NCBI GenBank assembly: GCA_036677805.1
Contig: JAVBVS010000018.1
Span: 124,001 to 188,000, forward strand
DNA length: 64,000 nt
Direction: 5' to 3'
Source: SIG78 sp036677805
GTDB taxonomy: Bacteria; Verrucomicrobiota; Lentisphaeria; Victivallales; Victivallaceae
Shown: piece after piece, positions 17,551 through 26,426 of the stretch
Layout of the letters: each line of letters opens with the position of its first letter
Position numbering within the stretch: the stretch's first letter is position 1
Notes under the pieces: generated by a model
Told to the model about the DNA's origin: nothing
What the model saw: the letters and a program-made list of their open reading frames with translations, nothing else
Database searches by the model: none
Made by a program: the position numbers and the translations under genes

Positions 17551-18462
17551 ATGACATTGCAACAAATGAAATATGTTCTTGCGGTTGCCGAAAAAGGGTC
17601 TTTCAGCGTTGCGGCTAAAGCCTTGTTCGTGTCGCAGCCGAGTCTTTCCAACGCGGTCAAGGATTTGGAAGAGGAAATAGGGTTCGTAATTTTCTTACGC
17701 AGCAACCTTGGTGTTCAGGTCACAAACGAAGGTTCGGAGTTTCTGGGGTATGTCCGGCAGATCATAACGCAGTCGAATTTGTTGGAAGACCGTTATCTCA
17801 AACATAATAAACAAAAACAGCGTTTTAGCGTTTCCGCCCAGCATTATCCATTTGCCGCCAATGCGTTTGTCGATCTGGTCAGAAATTTCGGCAGCGACGA
17901 CTATGAGTTCACGCTACGGGAAACCCGAACGTTTGAAGTCATACAGGACGTAAAAAATCTCAAAAGCGAACTCGGCCTGATTTACCTCTGCAACTACAAC
18001 GAGTCTGTAATTCGCAAAATGCTTCATGACAGTTCCCTGATGTTCTTCGAACTGTTTTCCGCGTCACCCCACATCTTTCTCTCCCGGAATCACCCGCTGG
18101 CAGACAAGAAGCATATTTCGCTTAATGATCTGGAAGCGTTTCCCTGCATTTCCTTTGAACAAGGCGAAAACAACTCGTTTTATTTTTCTGAGGAAATTCT
18201 CAGTGTCCGGAATGTAAGACAAAGCATCAAGGTTAGCGACCGGGCTGCCGTCGTCAATTTCTTGATCGGGTTGAACGGGTATACCATCTCCAGCGGAGTC
18301 TACCCGAAATATCTGCACGATCAAGAGATCATCTCGTTGCCGCTGGACGCGAATGAGCGTATCACAGTCGGAATCATCCGTCACCGGGATACCATTCCCT
18401 CTCCGCTGGGCACGATTTACATGGAGGCACTCAGGAAGATTGCGGCAAATATCAATAGCTAA
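17551..18462 (+). CDS. LysR-family transcriptional regulator
   Basis: A 303-residue LysR regulator. The N-terminal winged HTH (MTLQQMKYVLAVAEKGSFSV followed by AAKALFVSQPSLSNAVKDLE) is canonical, and the effector domain begins near residue 90. It lies upstream of, and in the same direction as, a MetY-like gene and a LysE-like exporter with 91 bases between, so it probably controls them. Sulfur-amino-acid intermediates such as O-acetylserine or homocysteine are typical effectors of LysR proteins in such settings; here this is inference. Confidence 0.9.
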   Translation: MTLQQMKYVLAVAEKGSFSVAAKALFVSQPSLSNAVKDLEEEIGFVIFLRSNLGVQVTNEGSEFLGYVRQIITQSNLLEDRYLKHNKQKQRFSVSAQHYPFAANAFVDLVRNFGSDDYEFTLRETRTFEVIQDVKNLKSELGLIYLCNYNESVIRKMLHDSSLMFFELFSASPHIFLSRNHPLADKKHISLNDLEAFPCISFEQGENNSFYFSEEILSVRNVRQSIKVSDRAAVVNFLIGLNGYTISSGVYPKYLHDQEIISLPLDANERITVGIIRHRDTIPSPLGTIYMEALRKIAANINS

Positions 18463-18464
18463 TA

Positions 18465-18502
18465 ACTATAGATATATATAGTATATTTGTATTTGCTATA
18501 AT
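18465..18502 (+). promoter_or_regulatory. Candidate LysR operator and promoter of the metY-like gene
   Basis: An ACTATA-N6-TATAGT inverted repeat occupies 18465-18482 and a TATAAT box 18497-18502, about 50 bases before the next start. The dyad fits a LysR-type T-N11-A site, and no good -35 box is seen, which is common for activator-dependent promoters. Confidence 0.4.
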
Positions 18503-18553
18503 AGTCATATCCCTGTATATTAGTTCCAGCACAAACAATACAGGAGATTTACG

Positions 18554-19819
18554 ATGAAAGATGAAACGATTTGCCTGCATGCCGGATATCATCCGCGAAA
18601 TGGTCAGCCGCGCGTTCTGCCGATAGTCCAAAGCACCACCTATGTATACGATTCAGCCCGCGAAGTGGCGGCGGTTTTTGACGATCCGACGAAAGGGTTG
18701 ATTTATTCGCGTTTTGCCAATCCGACCGTCATGGCAGTGGAGAAGAAAATCGCAGAACTGGAAGATGGAATCGGAGCTCTCTGCACGTCATCCGGTCAGG
18801 CGGCGATTCTGTTGAGCATTCTGAACATCTGCAAATCCGGCGATGGCATTATTTGTTCATCGCAAATCTACGGCGGGACGATCAATTTGTTTTCATACAC
18901 CTTGAAACGGCTCGGTATTGAATGCGTTTTTGTCGACGCAAATGCGACCGAGGCGGAATTTGAAAGTAACTTCCGACCGAACACGCGAGCCGTTTTCGGT
19001 GAGACACTAGCCAATCCGGCGCTGACAGTACTGGATATCGAAAAGATTGCAAAAATCGCGCACCGTCGCAACGTTCCATTGATTATCGACAATACTTTTG
19101 CAACACCAATACTCTGCAAACCGATTCGCTTCGGAGCCGATATCGTAGTCCACTCCACCAGTAAATATATGGACGGTCATGCCGTTCAAATCGGAGGCGT
19201 GATAGTTGACGGCGGTAAGTTTGACTGGAGTAACGGCAATTTCCCGGAAATGACGGAACCGGATGAATCCTATCATGGAATTTCATATACCGGAACTTAT
19301 GGATCCCAAGCATACATTGTCAAGGCCCGGTTGCAGCTGATGCGCGATTTTGGAGTATACCCGGCGGCGCATTCCGCATTTCTTTTGAATCTGGGATTGG
19401 AAACGTTGCCAGTAAGGATGCGGCAATATTGTCTGAACGCTCTGGCGGTTGCAGAATATTTGGAACAGTCACCCCATGTGGGAAATGTAATCTACCCATG
19501 GCTTGAAAGTAACCGATATTACGAACTTGCCCGAAAGTATCTTTCAGGAGGAAGCGGTGTCGTCTCTTTTGTCATCAAAGGAGGGAGACGGCAGGCGGAA
19601 AAATTTATCGATGCTCTGCGTCTGGTTTCCAATGAAGTTCATGTCGCGGATATTCGAACTTGCGTTCTGCATCCGGCAAGTGAATCACATCGTCAATTGT
19701 CGAACGCGCAGTTGGCCGCTTGCGGGATTTCCCCCGGAATGATTCGTCTTTCAATAGGGCTGGAGAACGTGGATGATATCCTTCTGGACTTGCAACAGGC
19801 TTTTGCGAGGCTGAAATGA
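18554..19819 (+). CDS. O-acetylhomoserine sulfhydrylase-like (Cys/Met metabolism PLP enzyme)
   Basis: A 421-residue enzyme of the trans-sulfuration PLP family. Landmarks are IVQSTTYVYDSA, the YSRFANPT motif, the cofactor loop TSSGQAAI, LIIDNTFATPILCKP and VVHSTSKYMDGH, where the lysine forms the Schiff base. The length and the insertion FDWSNGNFPEMTEPDESYHG favour the O-acetylhomoserine sulfhydrylase group over cystathionine lyases, so it may make homocysteine from sulfide. An AGGAG site precedes the ATG. It overlaps the exporter start by four bases. Confidence 0.82.
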   Translation: MKDETICLHAGYHPRNGQPRVLPIVQSTTYVYDSAREVAAVFDDPTKGLIYSRFANPTVMAVEKKIAELEDGIGALCTSSGQAAILLSILNICKSGDGIICSSQIYGGTINLFSYTLKRLGIECVFVDANATEAEFESNFRPNTRAVFGETLANPALTVLDIEKIAKIAHRRNVPLIIDNTFATPILCKPIRFGADIVVHSTSKYMDGHAVQIGGVIVDGGKFDWSNGNFPEMTEPDESYHGISYTGTYGSQAYIVKARLQLMRDFGVYPAAHSAFLLNLGLETLPVRMRQYCLNALAVAEYLEQSPHVGNVIYPWLESNRYYELARKYLSGGSGVVSFVIKGGRRQAEKFIDALRLVSNEVHVADIRTCVLHPASESHRQLSNAQLAACGISPGMIRLSIGLENVDDILLDLQQAFARLK

Positions 19820-20412
19820 ACCTGTCAGGACCAATTGCTTTCGCGTTTTCATCCTATGTCCTGGTCAATGCGTTCACGCCGGGACCGGGAAACATCCTTG
19901 CGCTGAATACCATGACGAATTATGGATGGAAGCGGGGAAAACCATTGTTCTTTGGAATCTTTGCCGGGTACTTTATCGTTCAGGCGTTGTGCGCCCTGTC
20001 CGTTTACGGCCTTGAGCGTTTTCTTAATCCAGTCCTTGCGGTCATGAAATACGCCGGCGCCGCATACATATTTTACTTGATGGCGGAAATTGTCAGGAGC
20101 AAACCACCGGAAGAGGGCTCGGATAAAACCGCGTCATGGTTGCGTGGGTTTATTTTGCAGTTTGTCAATGTCAAAATTTATCTTTTCGGAATTACGGCCT
20201 TGACTTGCTATATCGTTCCCCATTTCCAGTCTCTGGCATCGCTGATATTGTTTGAGATGCTGATTGCATCAGTCGGAACATGCGCTACTCTGACCTGGAT
20301 TTTTTTCGGAGGTCAATTTCGGGGATTTTACATTCGACATTTCCGTCTCATCAATATTCTGTCAGCTCTATTGCTTGGACAATGTGCCTGGGCCTTGCTT
20401 GCGAACGACTGA
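19816..20412 (+). CDS. LysE/RhtB family amino-acid exporter
   Basis: A 198-residue inner-membrane protein with about six hydrophobic helices. The N-terminal segment AFTPGPGNILALNTMTNYGW carries the TPGP motif typical of LysE-type translocators. Translation is coupled to the metY-like gene through an ATGA overlap. Together they suggest export of a methionine- or cysteine-related amino acid, perhaps a toxic by-product, under control of the LysR gene. Confidence 0.85.
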   Translation: MNLSGPIAFAFSSYVLVNAFTPGPGNILALNTMTNYGWKRGKPLFFGIFAGYFIVQALCALSVYGLERFLNPVLAVMKYAGAAYIFYLMAEIVRSKPPEEGSDKTASWLRGFILQFVNVKIYLFGITALTCYIVPHFQSLASLILFEMLIASVGTCATLTWIFFGGQFRGFYIRHFRLINILSALLLGQCAWALLAND

Positions 20413-20936
20413 TTTTTTTTCAAGTGGGGAGAAATGCCTGGCTGAAAATGTTCATGCAATTGCGAATCAACCCGGATTGAATGTGTGCAATTCATGACGC
20501 TTCAGGTCTTGATGAAAACTTGTGAAACGAGTCGTCGGGGAACGGAACTGCCCCAGGAACCGAGGCGTTATAGGAAGCGGATTAAAACTCAATTTTCCCC
20601 GTAAGGAAATATCGTGACCAATATGCCTTTTATGGTCAAGTTCAATCCCCATTCGTTTTCACAATAGTATAAATATGGATGAAAGTCTCAAAAAATCAAA
20701 TTTTTTACACCTGCTTTAACCGATTATGTCCATTTATTGTTTGCTTTGTCCCATTTCTAATGTATGTTACAGTGAAAGATATCTCATTATCTTATGGGGA
20801 AGCGGTCTTCATCTTGGGGCGTACAAAAACAGGCACAGGCGCTTTTCTTTCTCTCATGCAATATGTTACGTGCGAGAAAAAGTTGTTATTGCCCTCGATC
20901 CCATTTCCCAATTCAAGCTTAAGAGGGCGCTGAACG
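20413..20936. other. Intergenic stretch before the QueC-like unit
   Basis: Several short frames are open but none has recognisable protein features or a good start. A segment at 20711-20754 resembles 17040-17083 (a CTGYTTTAACCGAYTAT core), a weak direct repeat on the two sides of the LysR-metY-lysE segment. Confidence 0.4.
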
Positions 20937-21722
20937 ATGGGACATACGAGAATCGGAAGACTGAACAGATCCCGCCAATGGCGTGATGTTGTTGGAGCAT
21001 TCTGCGCCGGTGCAGATTTCGATCAGATTTCCAAACAGGTTCTTGACGCCGCAGGGCAAGGCCTAAATGTGGAGCGGTTATCCAAAGATTCCGCTTATCA
21101 GAAAGCAGTGGAGCTTCTGGTGCAAATGGGTGTCGGCGCTCAAACTGGAAATTTTGTCGAGCATATGCGAGACTGTGGTATTCAACTTTCTGACAGACCA
21201 TCGGCACAGGAACTAATTGCCAAGCTCGGAGATGCTGTGGATGACGCTGCATGGGCCGGCGATGCCATAAAAACCGACTTGGGTGACCATGCAAAACAGG
21301 CGTTGGCAAATGCAATTACCGCCTGCATGAAGGCGGAGCGGGCGGGTGAGCTTCCCGGAATGCCGCAGCGCTATGATGCCGATATCTTCAATTCTTTTGG
21401 AACCAGAGCAAATTTTGCCGAGCTGAATCGAGTTTTCATTTCCAGAACGATGGCCCACAGCTTGAACAATTATCTCGCAAAAATACTGCCTAATATCGTC
21501 GGCCGCACGGAAAGGGTTATGTCGGTTCAGGAACTGAATGCGTCCTATAAAGCATTGCAAGATCATTGTTACGAAACCGGCCTTGTGCATAAAGACTACG
21601 CCAACGAATGGCTTGGCAAGCATAGCTATCAGTTAAAGGACATGGGACCAAAGGAAATAAAGAAACATGCGAATTTTCTGGTCATGAAAATGATGAGGGC
21701 GTTGAAGTATGGACGAGATTAA
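20937..21722 (+). CDS. Unknown partner of the QueC-like protein
   Basis: A 261-residue, mostly helical protein with no domain I recognise. It has no signal peptide and no membrane segment. Its last 14 bases overlap the QueC-like gene, so the two are a coupled unit. In Qat-type systems the QueC-like protein QatC works with a poorly understood QatB protein; this gene could play that part, but its N-terminus does not look like the QatB sequences I know. Function unknown. Confidence 0.6.
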   Translation: MGHTRIGRLNRSRQWRDVVGAFCAGADFDQISKQVLDAAGQGLNVERLSKDSAYQKAVELLVQMGVGAQTGNFVEHMRDCGIQLSDRPSAQELIAKLGDAVDDAAWAGDAIKTDLGDHAKQALANAITACMKAERAGELPGMPQRYDADIFNSFGTRANFAELNRVFISRTMAHSLNNYLAKILPNIVGRTERVMSVQELNASYKALQDHCYETGLVHKDYANEWLGKHSYQLKDMGPKEIKKHANFLVMKMMRALKYGRD

Positions 21723-23811
21723 CAAAATCAACCGGGCGACAATAGTTTGCAATCACGCCGAATATAAAGGCGAGTGTACTCACAGATTGCATCTGTGGGG
21801 CGATGAAAAGATGAAAGTTTATCCCCGGGTAAAGCTGTTTAACCGATTTTTCGGAGAGTTCAATCCCCGGCTGGTGGATTTTATTGAAATTGCGACTTTC
21901 CTCTATGTCGCGGATCAGATGGTCGTTCGTTGTCAAGGGCGAGTCGATCCGCATGGAACCCTATGGCGCCGCGACATGAATATGATTATCGCAGTGCAGG
22001 ATTTCGATTTCTGGAATGCTCCGCAAGTTGCCGGACTATTGGAACGGCTGCTTCGCTTTTTGTCAGATGACCGATTCCGTATTCAGTTTTCTCCGCTACG
22101 TGAAACCCATCCGGATCAAGGGTATTTCGATTTTAAGGATAAAATGGGAACGACTGAACCTCCAGAACAGGTTATTTTATTCTCGGGAGGACTTGATTCC
22201 TTAGGAGGTGCGATTCAGGAAATGATTTGCGACGGAAGGAGAACCGTACTGGTTCGACATAAATCATCAACAAAGCATAAGGCTCGTTACTTGCATTTGG
22301 AACAGGAACTACAAAAGAGAAGTGACAATAAAGGAACCTTTTTTACAATAAACACCGGCAAGGATGGAAAATTAACGGAAGAATATACGCAACGCTGCCG
22401 TTCCTTTTTATATTTTGCGCTGGGGGCAACCATCGCGCATCTGCTGGGACTCGACAGCCTCAGGTTTTACGAAAACGGTCCCATCAGCTTAAATTTACCC
22501 ATGAGTCCACAGGTCGTCGGTGGACGGGCCACCAGAACCACTCATCCGAGAACGCTTTTCTATTTTCAAGAACTGATACGGTTGATTACGGGAAAGCCGA
22601 ATTTCTCAATCAGCAATCCTTTCATAAATCTGACCAAATCCGATATTGTGAGAATGATTACTGACAACGGTTGTGGCGATCTGATCCCTTACTCCATGAG
22701 TTGCGCCCATTCATGGCAACAGGAGACTAACCTGCATACACATTGCGGAATTTGCTCGCAATGCATCGACCGCCGGGTCGCAATCATTGCGGCGGGTAAG
22801 CCCCAATATGATCAGATTGAAGATTATGCTGTTGACTTTTTTACTGAGGCGGTGGACAAAAAGGTGGATGATTTCGATTCGCCCAACAAAAACTTGCTGA
22901 CCTCATTCTTTTTACGTGGCAGGCAAATAGGTAATCCCAACTATGGCTACGATGATTTCGAAATGGATTTCCCTATGCTCAGCGACGCGGTTATGTATAT
23001 GGGGAAGGATCCGGATGTTGCCGCTGGCAATATATTCAAACTTTACAAACGACTGGCGCAAGATATTTTAAAAGTCGAGAAATATACTCTCTTATCGCCT
23101 GAATATATAGCCAGAGCATGCGACTTGGAAAACCCGCTGTCCCCGGATTCATTGTATGGAATCCTATCGCGCGGCGTTAGACCGATCATGGAGCAGGAGC
23201 AAAAAGTTCTCCCAGTGGAAATGCCAGAATACATATTTCGGCTCAAGGGTGAAAGTTGGGAACTGCGATACAAGGGCGGGGAAATTAATATATTGCAGAA
23301 TTATGCCGGTTGCAGTTATATCGTGCGCCTGTTGGCACAGCCCAACACGCCTTTAACATTGGAAGAAATTGATCCGAGCAATATCCCTTCGGCGGAAATA
23401 TGTGTCGATGCCGATGAGTTGGCGCAAGGTTTTAATTCAGGGAACAGCTACGAACCCGCCACAGATAAAAAAGCGCTGGAAGAATATAATACTAAACTAA
23501 AGGAACTAAGGGCAGGTTTGGAACTGGCAAGAGCAGAAAATAATTCAGTCTATGAACTAGCCTGCGAAGAGGAAATGGATCAAATCAAAGCACACTTGTC
23601 GAAGGTTTTGAAAGTTGGCGGGAAAGCTCGCAATTTAAATACTGCCAATAAAAAGAAAACGGATCAGATAAGGCGGAATATCAAAACCGTTTGTACTAAA
23701 ATTGCGGTGTTTGATTCTGAACTGTCCGAGCATCTGCATAAGCAAATATCTATTGGAGAGAAAACTGTAACCTATAAATCACCGCAGACTGTTACTTGGG
23801 CGACAAAATAA
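21709..23811 (+). CDS. QueC-like PP-loop protein with C-terminal extension
   Basis: A 700-residue protein. The PP-loop VILFSGGLDSLGGA is near residue 160 and a QueC-type cysteine cluster (CAHS then HCGICSQCIDRR) is near residues 332-353. True QueC enzymes, which make preQ0, are about 230 residues; this one adds about 150 N-terminal residues and a C-terminal region from about 505. That region ends in a coiled segment and GGKARNLN...RRNIKTVCTKIAVFD, resembling a winged-helix-like module found at the ends of some bacterial signalling proteins. QueC-like proteins of this kind occur in defence loci (QatC, Cap9). No queE or queF lies beside it, so a defence or protein-modifying role is more likely than queuosine synthesis. 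Confidence 0.78.
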   Translation: MDEINKINRATIVCNHAEYKGECTHRLHLWGDEKMKVYPRVKLFNRFFGEFNPRLVDFIEIATFLYVADQMVVRCQGRVDPHGTLWRRDMNMIIAVQDFDFWNAPQVAGLLERLLRFLSDDRFRIQFSPLRETHPDQGYFDFKDKMGTTEPPEQVILFSGGLDSLGGAIQEMICDGRRTVLVRHKSSTKHKARYLHLEQELQKRSDNKGTFFTINTGKDGKLTEEYTQRCRSFLYFALGATIAHLLGLDSLRFYENGPISLNLPMSPQVVGGRATRTTHPRTLFYFQELIRLITGKPNFSISNPFINLTKSDIVRMITDNGCGDLIPYSMSCAHSWQQETNLHTHCGICSQCIDRRVAIIAAGKPQYDQIEDYAVDFFTEAVDKKVDDFDSPNKNLLTSFFLRGRQIGNPNYGYDDFEMDFPMLSDAVMYMGKDPDVAAGNIFKLYKRLAQDILKVEKYTLLSPEYIARACDLENPLSPDSLYGILSRGVRPIMEQEQKVLPVEMPEYIFRLKGESWELRYKGGEINILQNYAGCSYIVRLLAQPNTPLTLEEIDPSNIPSAEICVDADELAQGFNSGNSYEPATDKKALEEYNTKLKELRAGLELARAENNSVYELACEEEMDQIKAHLSKVLKVGGKARNLNTANKKKTDQIRRNIKTVCTKIAVFDSELSEHLHKQISIGEKTVTYKSPQTVTWATK

Positions 23812-23827
23812 AAAATTGATTTTTTTC

Positions 23828-23902
23828 GTGCGACAAGAAATGTCGCACAACCCGACACCGAATGTCGTGCTTTCACTTTTGAAGCACGGCATTCGGTTTT
23901 TT
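23828..23902 (+). terminator. Double hairpin terminator after the QueC-like gene
   Basis: The first hairpin pairs GTGCGACA (23828-23835) with TGTCGCAC (23841-23848). The second has 16-base arms at 23857-23872 and 23882-23897 with one wobble, followed by a T run. The second is a strong Rho-independent terminator that isolates the QueC-like unit from the prophage. Confidence 0.75.
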
Positions 23903-23959
23903 ATTGCACTTGAAACAAAGAGCAAGGCCGATGCCAGAACCCAGGAGGCATCACTTCAC

Positions 23960-24286
23960 ATGTATTATCGCGAACTGAATGGAATGGAACAGCGGCTTGT
24001 CGCGGTCATGAGGAAAATCAATTTTGGCCGCCTGGAAAACCTTGTCATTGAGGACGGTCATGCAAAGATTACTGCGGCCAGCAGGAAAATCAGCACCGCA
24101 AACTTTGAACGCGAGGAATCACCGCATACAGCCTCGCGGCCGGATGGGGATTTCATCTTGACCGACAGGCATGTCCGTTTTCTGCGGCACCTCCGCAAGG
24201 TGGGGAATGGCCGCATCAACTCAATCACTATCCGCGCCGGGCTTCCCGTATCTGCGGAAATTGAGGAGACCGTCGTATCCATCTGA
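23960..24286 (+). CDS. DUF2292/YezD-like small protein
   Basis: A 108-residue protein whose middle part (VAVMRKINFGRLENLVIEDG) matches the small DUF2292/YezD fold, found in bacteria and phages with unknown role. The C-terminal half is basic. The open frame extends to 23816, but that part contains the terminator hairpin, so the ATG at 23960 with a GGAGG site is preferred. Confidence 0.6.
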   Translation: MYYRELNGMEQRLVAVMRKINFGRLENLVIEDGHAKITAASRKISTANFEREESPHTASRPDGDFILTDRHVRFLRHLRKVGNGRINSITIRAGLPVSAEIEETVVSI

Positions 24287-24356
24287 CCGGGCTGATACCC
24301 CATATATCCTTATATAGAAAGAAACAGGTATTTAGCTGACCAACCAGCCGAAGAAC

Positions 24357-24415
24357 GGAGGTGGTCGGGAATGCCGCCAGAATAATGGCGCAACCCGACC
24401 ACCTCCATTTTTTTT
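24357..24415 (+). terminator. Strong terminator before the sigma-like gene
   Basis: Perfect 13-base arms GGAGGTGGTCGGG (24357-24369) and CCCGACCACCTCC (24394-24406), with a smaller GCCGCC/GGCG hairpin inside, followed by eight T. The sigma-like gene begins 50 bases later and may have its own promoter, or this could act as an attenuator for it. Confidence 0.75.
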
Positions 24416-24465
24416 GACGGCTTCCCGACCGCTCCGCCGAGGCAAAAACTCAAGGAGCAGTCGAA

Positions 24466-25089
24466 ATGACGCAGAAAAACAATCAGTCCGTCCGCAATGC
24501 GGAAGCCGCCGAAAACAGCAATCACATCCCGACCTTCGATGAAGTCTATGCGATGCCCTATGTGCGGGAATCCATCCGTTTCCTGCTCATGACAAACAGC
24601 ATGCTGTTCCCCTATCTCGCGTCCTACGAGGATGACCTGCGGCAGGAAATGCTTATTTTCCTGGCATCCTCGCTGGAATGTTATGATTTCTCAAAATCCG
24701 ACATCAAGACTTTCTGCAGGATGAAACTGGAAACCGGGCTGATTCGCGCTCGCCGCCAATATCGGGCGGAGAGTCAAAAAGCCATCTCCTGTGCTATCCC
24801 ACTGGACAAGCTTGTCGCCGCCGAGCAGGAGGACGACTGCGGCGTTTCGTCCGGCATCCGCCGCAAAACGGAATTCTATGCGGAATCTCCTTTTGAAAAA
24901 GAAGCGTTGGACGAGGACTTGCAGGATGTCTTGAATTCGCTATGCCAACAAGACCGGAAGATTTGCGAATCGCTTCTCGACGGGATGCCCCTGACACAAA
25001 TTCATGAATCCCATATTTGCTCAAAACGCTACCTTTTCAAACACGCATTGCCGCGAATCAGGAAAATCATGCAGGCAAAGAAATTTTAA
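24466..25089 (+). CDS. Phage sigma-70-like factor
   Basis: A 207-residue protein that resembles a short sigma factor. Residues about 45-95 (YEDDLRQEMLIFLASSLECY with the following helix) look like sigma region 2, and residues about 140-205 (EDLQDVLNSLCQQDRKICES through KRYLFKHALPRIRKIMQ) look like a region-4 HTH. An AAGGAG site precedes the ATG. A motif with promoter shape lies 15 bases after its stop and is repeated before the late operon at 44624, so it probably directs host polymerase to those sites. The sigma call is by pattern and context. Confidence 0.65.
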   Translation: MTQKNNQSVRNAEAAENSNHIPTFDEVYAMPYVRESIRFLLMTNSMLFPYLASYEDDLRQEMLIFLASSLECYDFSKSDIKTFCRMKLETGLIRARRQYRAESQKAISCAIPLDKLVAAEQEDDCGVSSGIRRKTEFYAESPFEKEALDEDLQDVLNSLCQQDRKICESLLDGMPLTQIHESHICSKRYLFKHALPRIRKIMQAKKF

Positions 25090-25104
25090 AATTTCTCAGA
25101 AAAA

Positions 25105-25153
25105 GCGGTCCTGATTTCAAAAAAATTGGAGATATACCCGGTGTGACAAAAAT
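25105..25153 (+). promoter_or_regulatory. Candidate phage promoter, copy 1
   Basis: Block GCGGTCCTG (25105-25113), 14 bases, then GGAGATATACCC (25128-25139) and a further conserved GTGTGACAAAAAT. The same two blocks with the same 14-base gap occur at 44624-44672. The intervening bases differ in the two copies, as expected when only contact sites are kept. The next start codon is at 25177. Confidence 0.6.
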
Positions 25154-25176
25154 CACCCAACACAAGGAAAGACAAT

Positions 25177-25983
25177 ATGAGCAACACAGACTTCATCATC
25201 ACTGAACCGGCGGGCGAATACCACGCCCGCAGCTGCAAGGGCGAATTTATGTCCAGCCACATGCTGGCCGACTTCCGGGAAAGCCCCGCGCTCTACAGGA
25301 AGGAAATCCTCGGCGGGATCGAGAATGCCGAATCTCCGGCGTTCGTTCTCGGACGCGCCGCGCACTGCCTGATTCTTGAAGGCAAGGCCGAATTCGACAA
25401 CCAGTACCTCGTCGCGGATGGCCCCGTGAATCCGAAAACGGGCGAACCGTTCGGCAAGGCGACGAAGGCCTATATGGAATGGCGTGCGGAGCAGAGCCGG
25501 GAGATCGTTTCCGGCCGGGACTACAACTTCATCATAAAATTGCAGACCTCCGTATGGCTTCATCCGGTCGCTTCGGAACTGCTTTCCGACGGCATTGCCG
25601 AAGGCGTGATCCGGGAAGAACTCTGCGGCGTGCCGTGCCAGATCCGCATGGACTGGTATAACCCCGCACTCGGTCTGGTCGATCTCAAAACCTGCGACAG
25701 CCTGAGATGGTTTGAATCCGACTGCCGCCGCTACGGCTACCTCTTTCAGATGGCGTTCTACCGGGCAATTATCCGAAAAGCGACAGGCTGGAATGTTCCC
25801 GTCCATGTCATCGCCGTTGAAAAGAACGAACCGTTTGCGACTGGCGTTTGGAAGCTTACGGACGAGGTTCTCGACCTTGCGGAGCTGACGAACAAGGCCG
25901 CGCTCGAACGCTACAGTCGATGCTGCGCCAGCGGAATTTGGCCGACCGGCTACGAAGAAACCAGAATCATCGATACACTGTGA
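25177..25983 (+). CDS. PD-(D/E)XK exonuclease, DUF3799 / RecE-like
   Basis: A 268-residue nuclease of the phage recombination type. The PD-(D/E)XK core is visible as FVLGRAAHCLILEG, CQIRMDWYNPALGLVDLKT (D then D-x-K) and a Q-x3-Y helix (FQMAFYRAIIR). It probably degrades one strand of double-stranded ends so that the Sak4-like annealing or recombinase protein downstream can act. It is the first gene after the candidate phage promoter. Confidence 0.82.
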   Translation: MSNTDFIITEPAGEYHARSCKGEFMSSHMLADFRESPALYRKEILGGIENAESPAFVLGRAAHCLILEGKAEFDNQYLVADGPVNPKTGEPFGKATKAYMEWRAEQSREIVSGRDYNFIIKLQTSVWLHPVASELLSDGIAEGVIREELCGVPCQIRMDWYNPALGLVDLKTCDSLRWFESDCRRYGYLFQMAFYRAIIRKATGWNVPVHVIAVEKNEPFATGVWKLTDEVLDLAELTNKAALERYSRCCASGIWPTGYEETRIIDTL

Positions 25984-25991
25984 GGCACATC

Positions 25992-26375
25992 ATGTCTGAA
26001 ATCAGAATCTGCAATTCCGCAACCGCATTTCTGGATGACGTGGCCTTCGAGCGGTTCAAATACCGGCGGTTCATTTTTACGCCGGAATTCGCCGGTGAGC
26101 TGGCGTCGGAATGCGAGTTTGAATCCTCATACTGGAACGATGAAACGGTGAGAGAACTCGCCTATGCGATGGAGGAAGGGCTGTGGAATCCTGACCGCAG
26201 TTATTTCCCGATAGTTTTCGATCCGTTCGGCGTATGTCTCGACGGGGCAAAACGGATTGTCGCCTGCGCGTTGTCCGGGAAGCCCGTCCAGATGAACGTC
26301 CTCGTCGCCACCGACAAGGAACTCAGCGCCGGCCGCGACAGCATTCTTGCCCGCATTCGCAGAGGTGCGCGGTGA
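25992..26375 (+). CDS. Small ParB-like protein
   Basis: A 127-residue protein. The stretch VRELAYAMEEGLWNPDRSYF followed by PIVFDPFGVCLDGAKRIVAC resembles the ParB/Srx-like small phage proteins that read as IVFD-x-G-x-LLDGQHR in actinophages. The role of those proteins is not settled. Start at ATG 25992, nine bases after the nuclease stop; the in-frame region upstream overlaps the nuclease gene. Confidence 0.5.
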   Translation: MSEIRICNSATAFLDDVAFERFKYRRFIFTPEFAGELASECEFESSYWNDETVRELAYAMEEGLWNPDRSYFPIVFDPFGVCLDGAKRIVACALSGKPVQMNVLVATDKELSAGRDSILARIRRGAR

Positions 26376-26426
26376 CGCGCCGTTCGCACAACAGAACAAC
26401 CCAAAACTTTTAAGGAGATTTTATCC

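Noticed and set aside
20679..20933. Short frames before the QueC-like unit
   Set aside because: Overlapping frames of similar length with weak starts and no protein character; nothing favours one of them.
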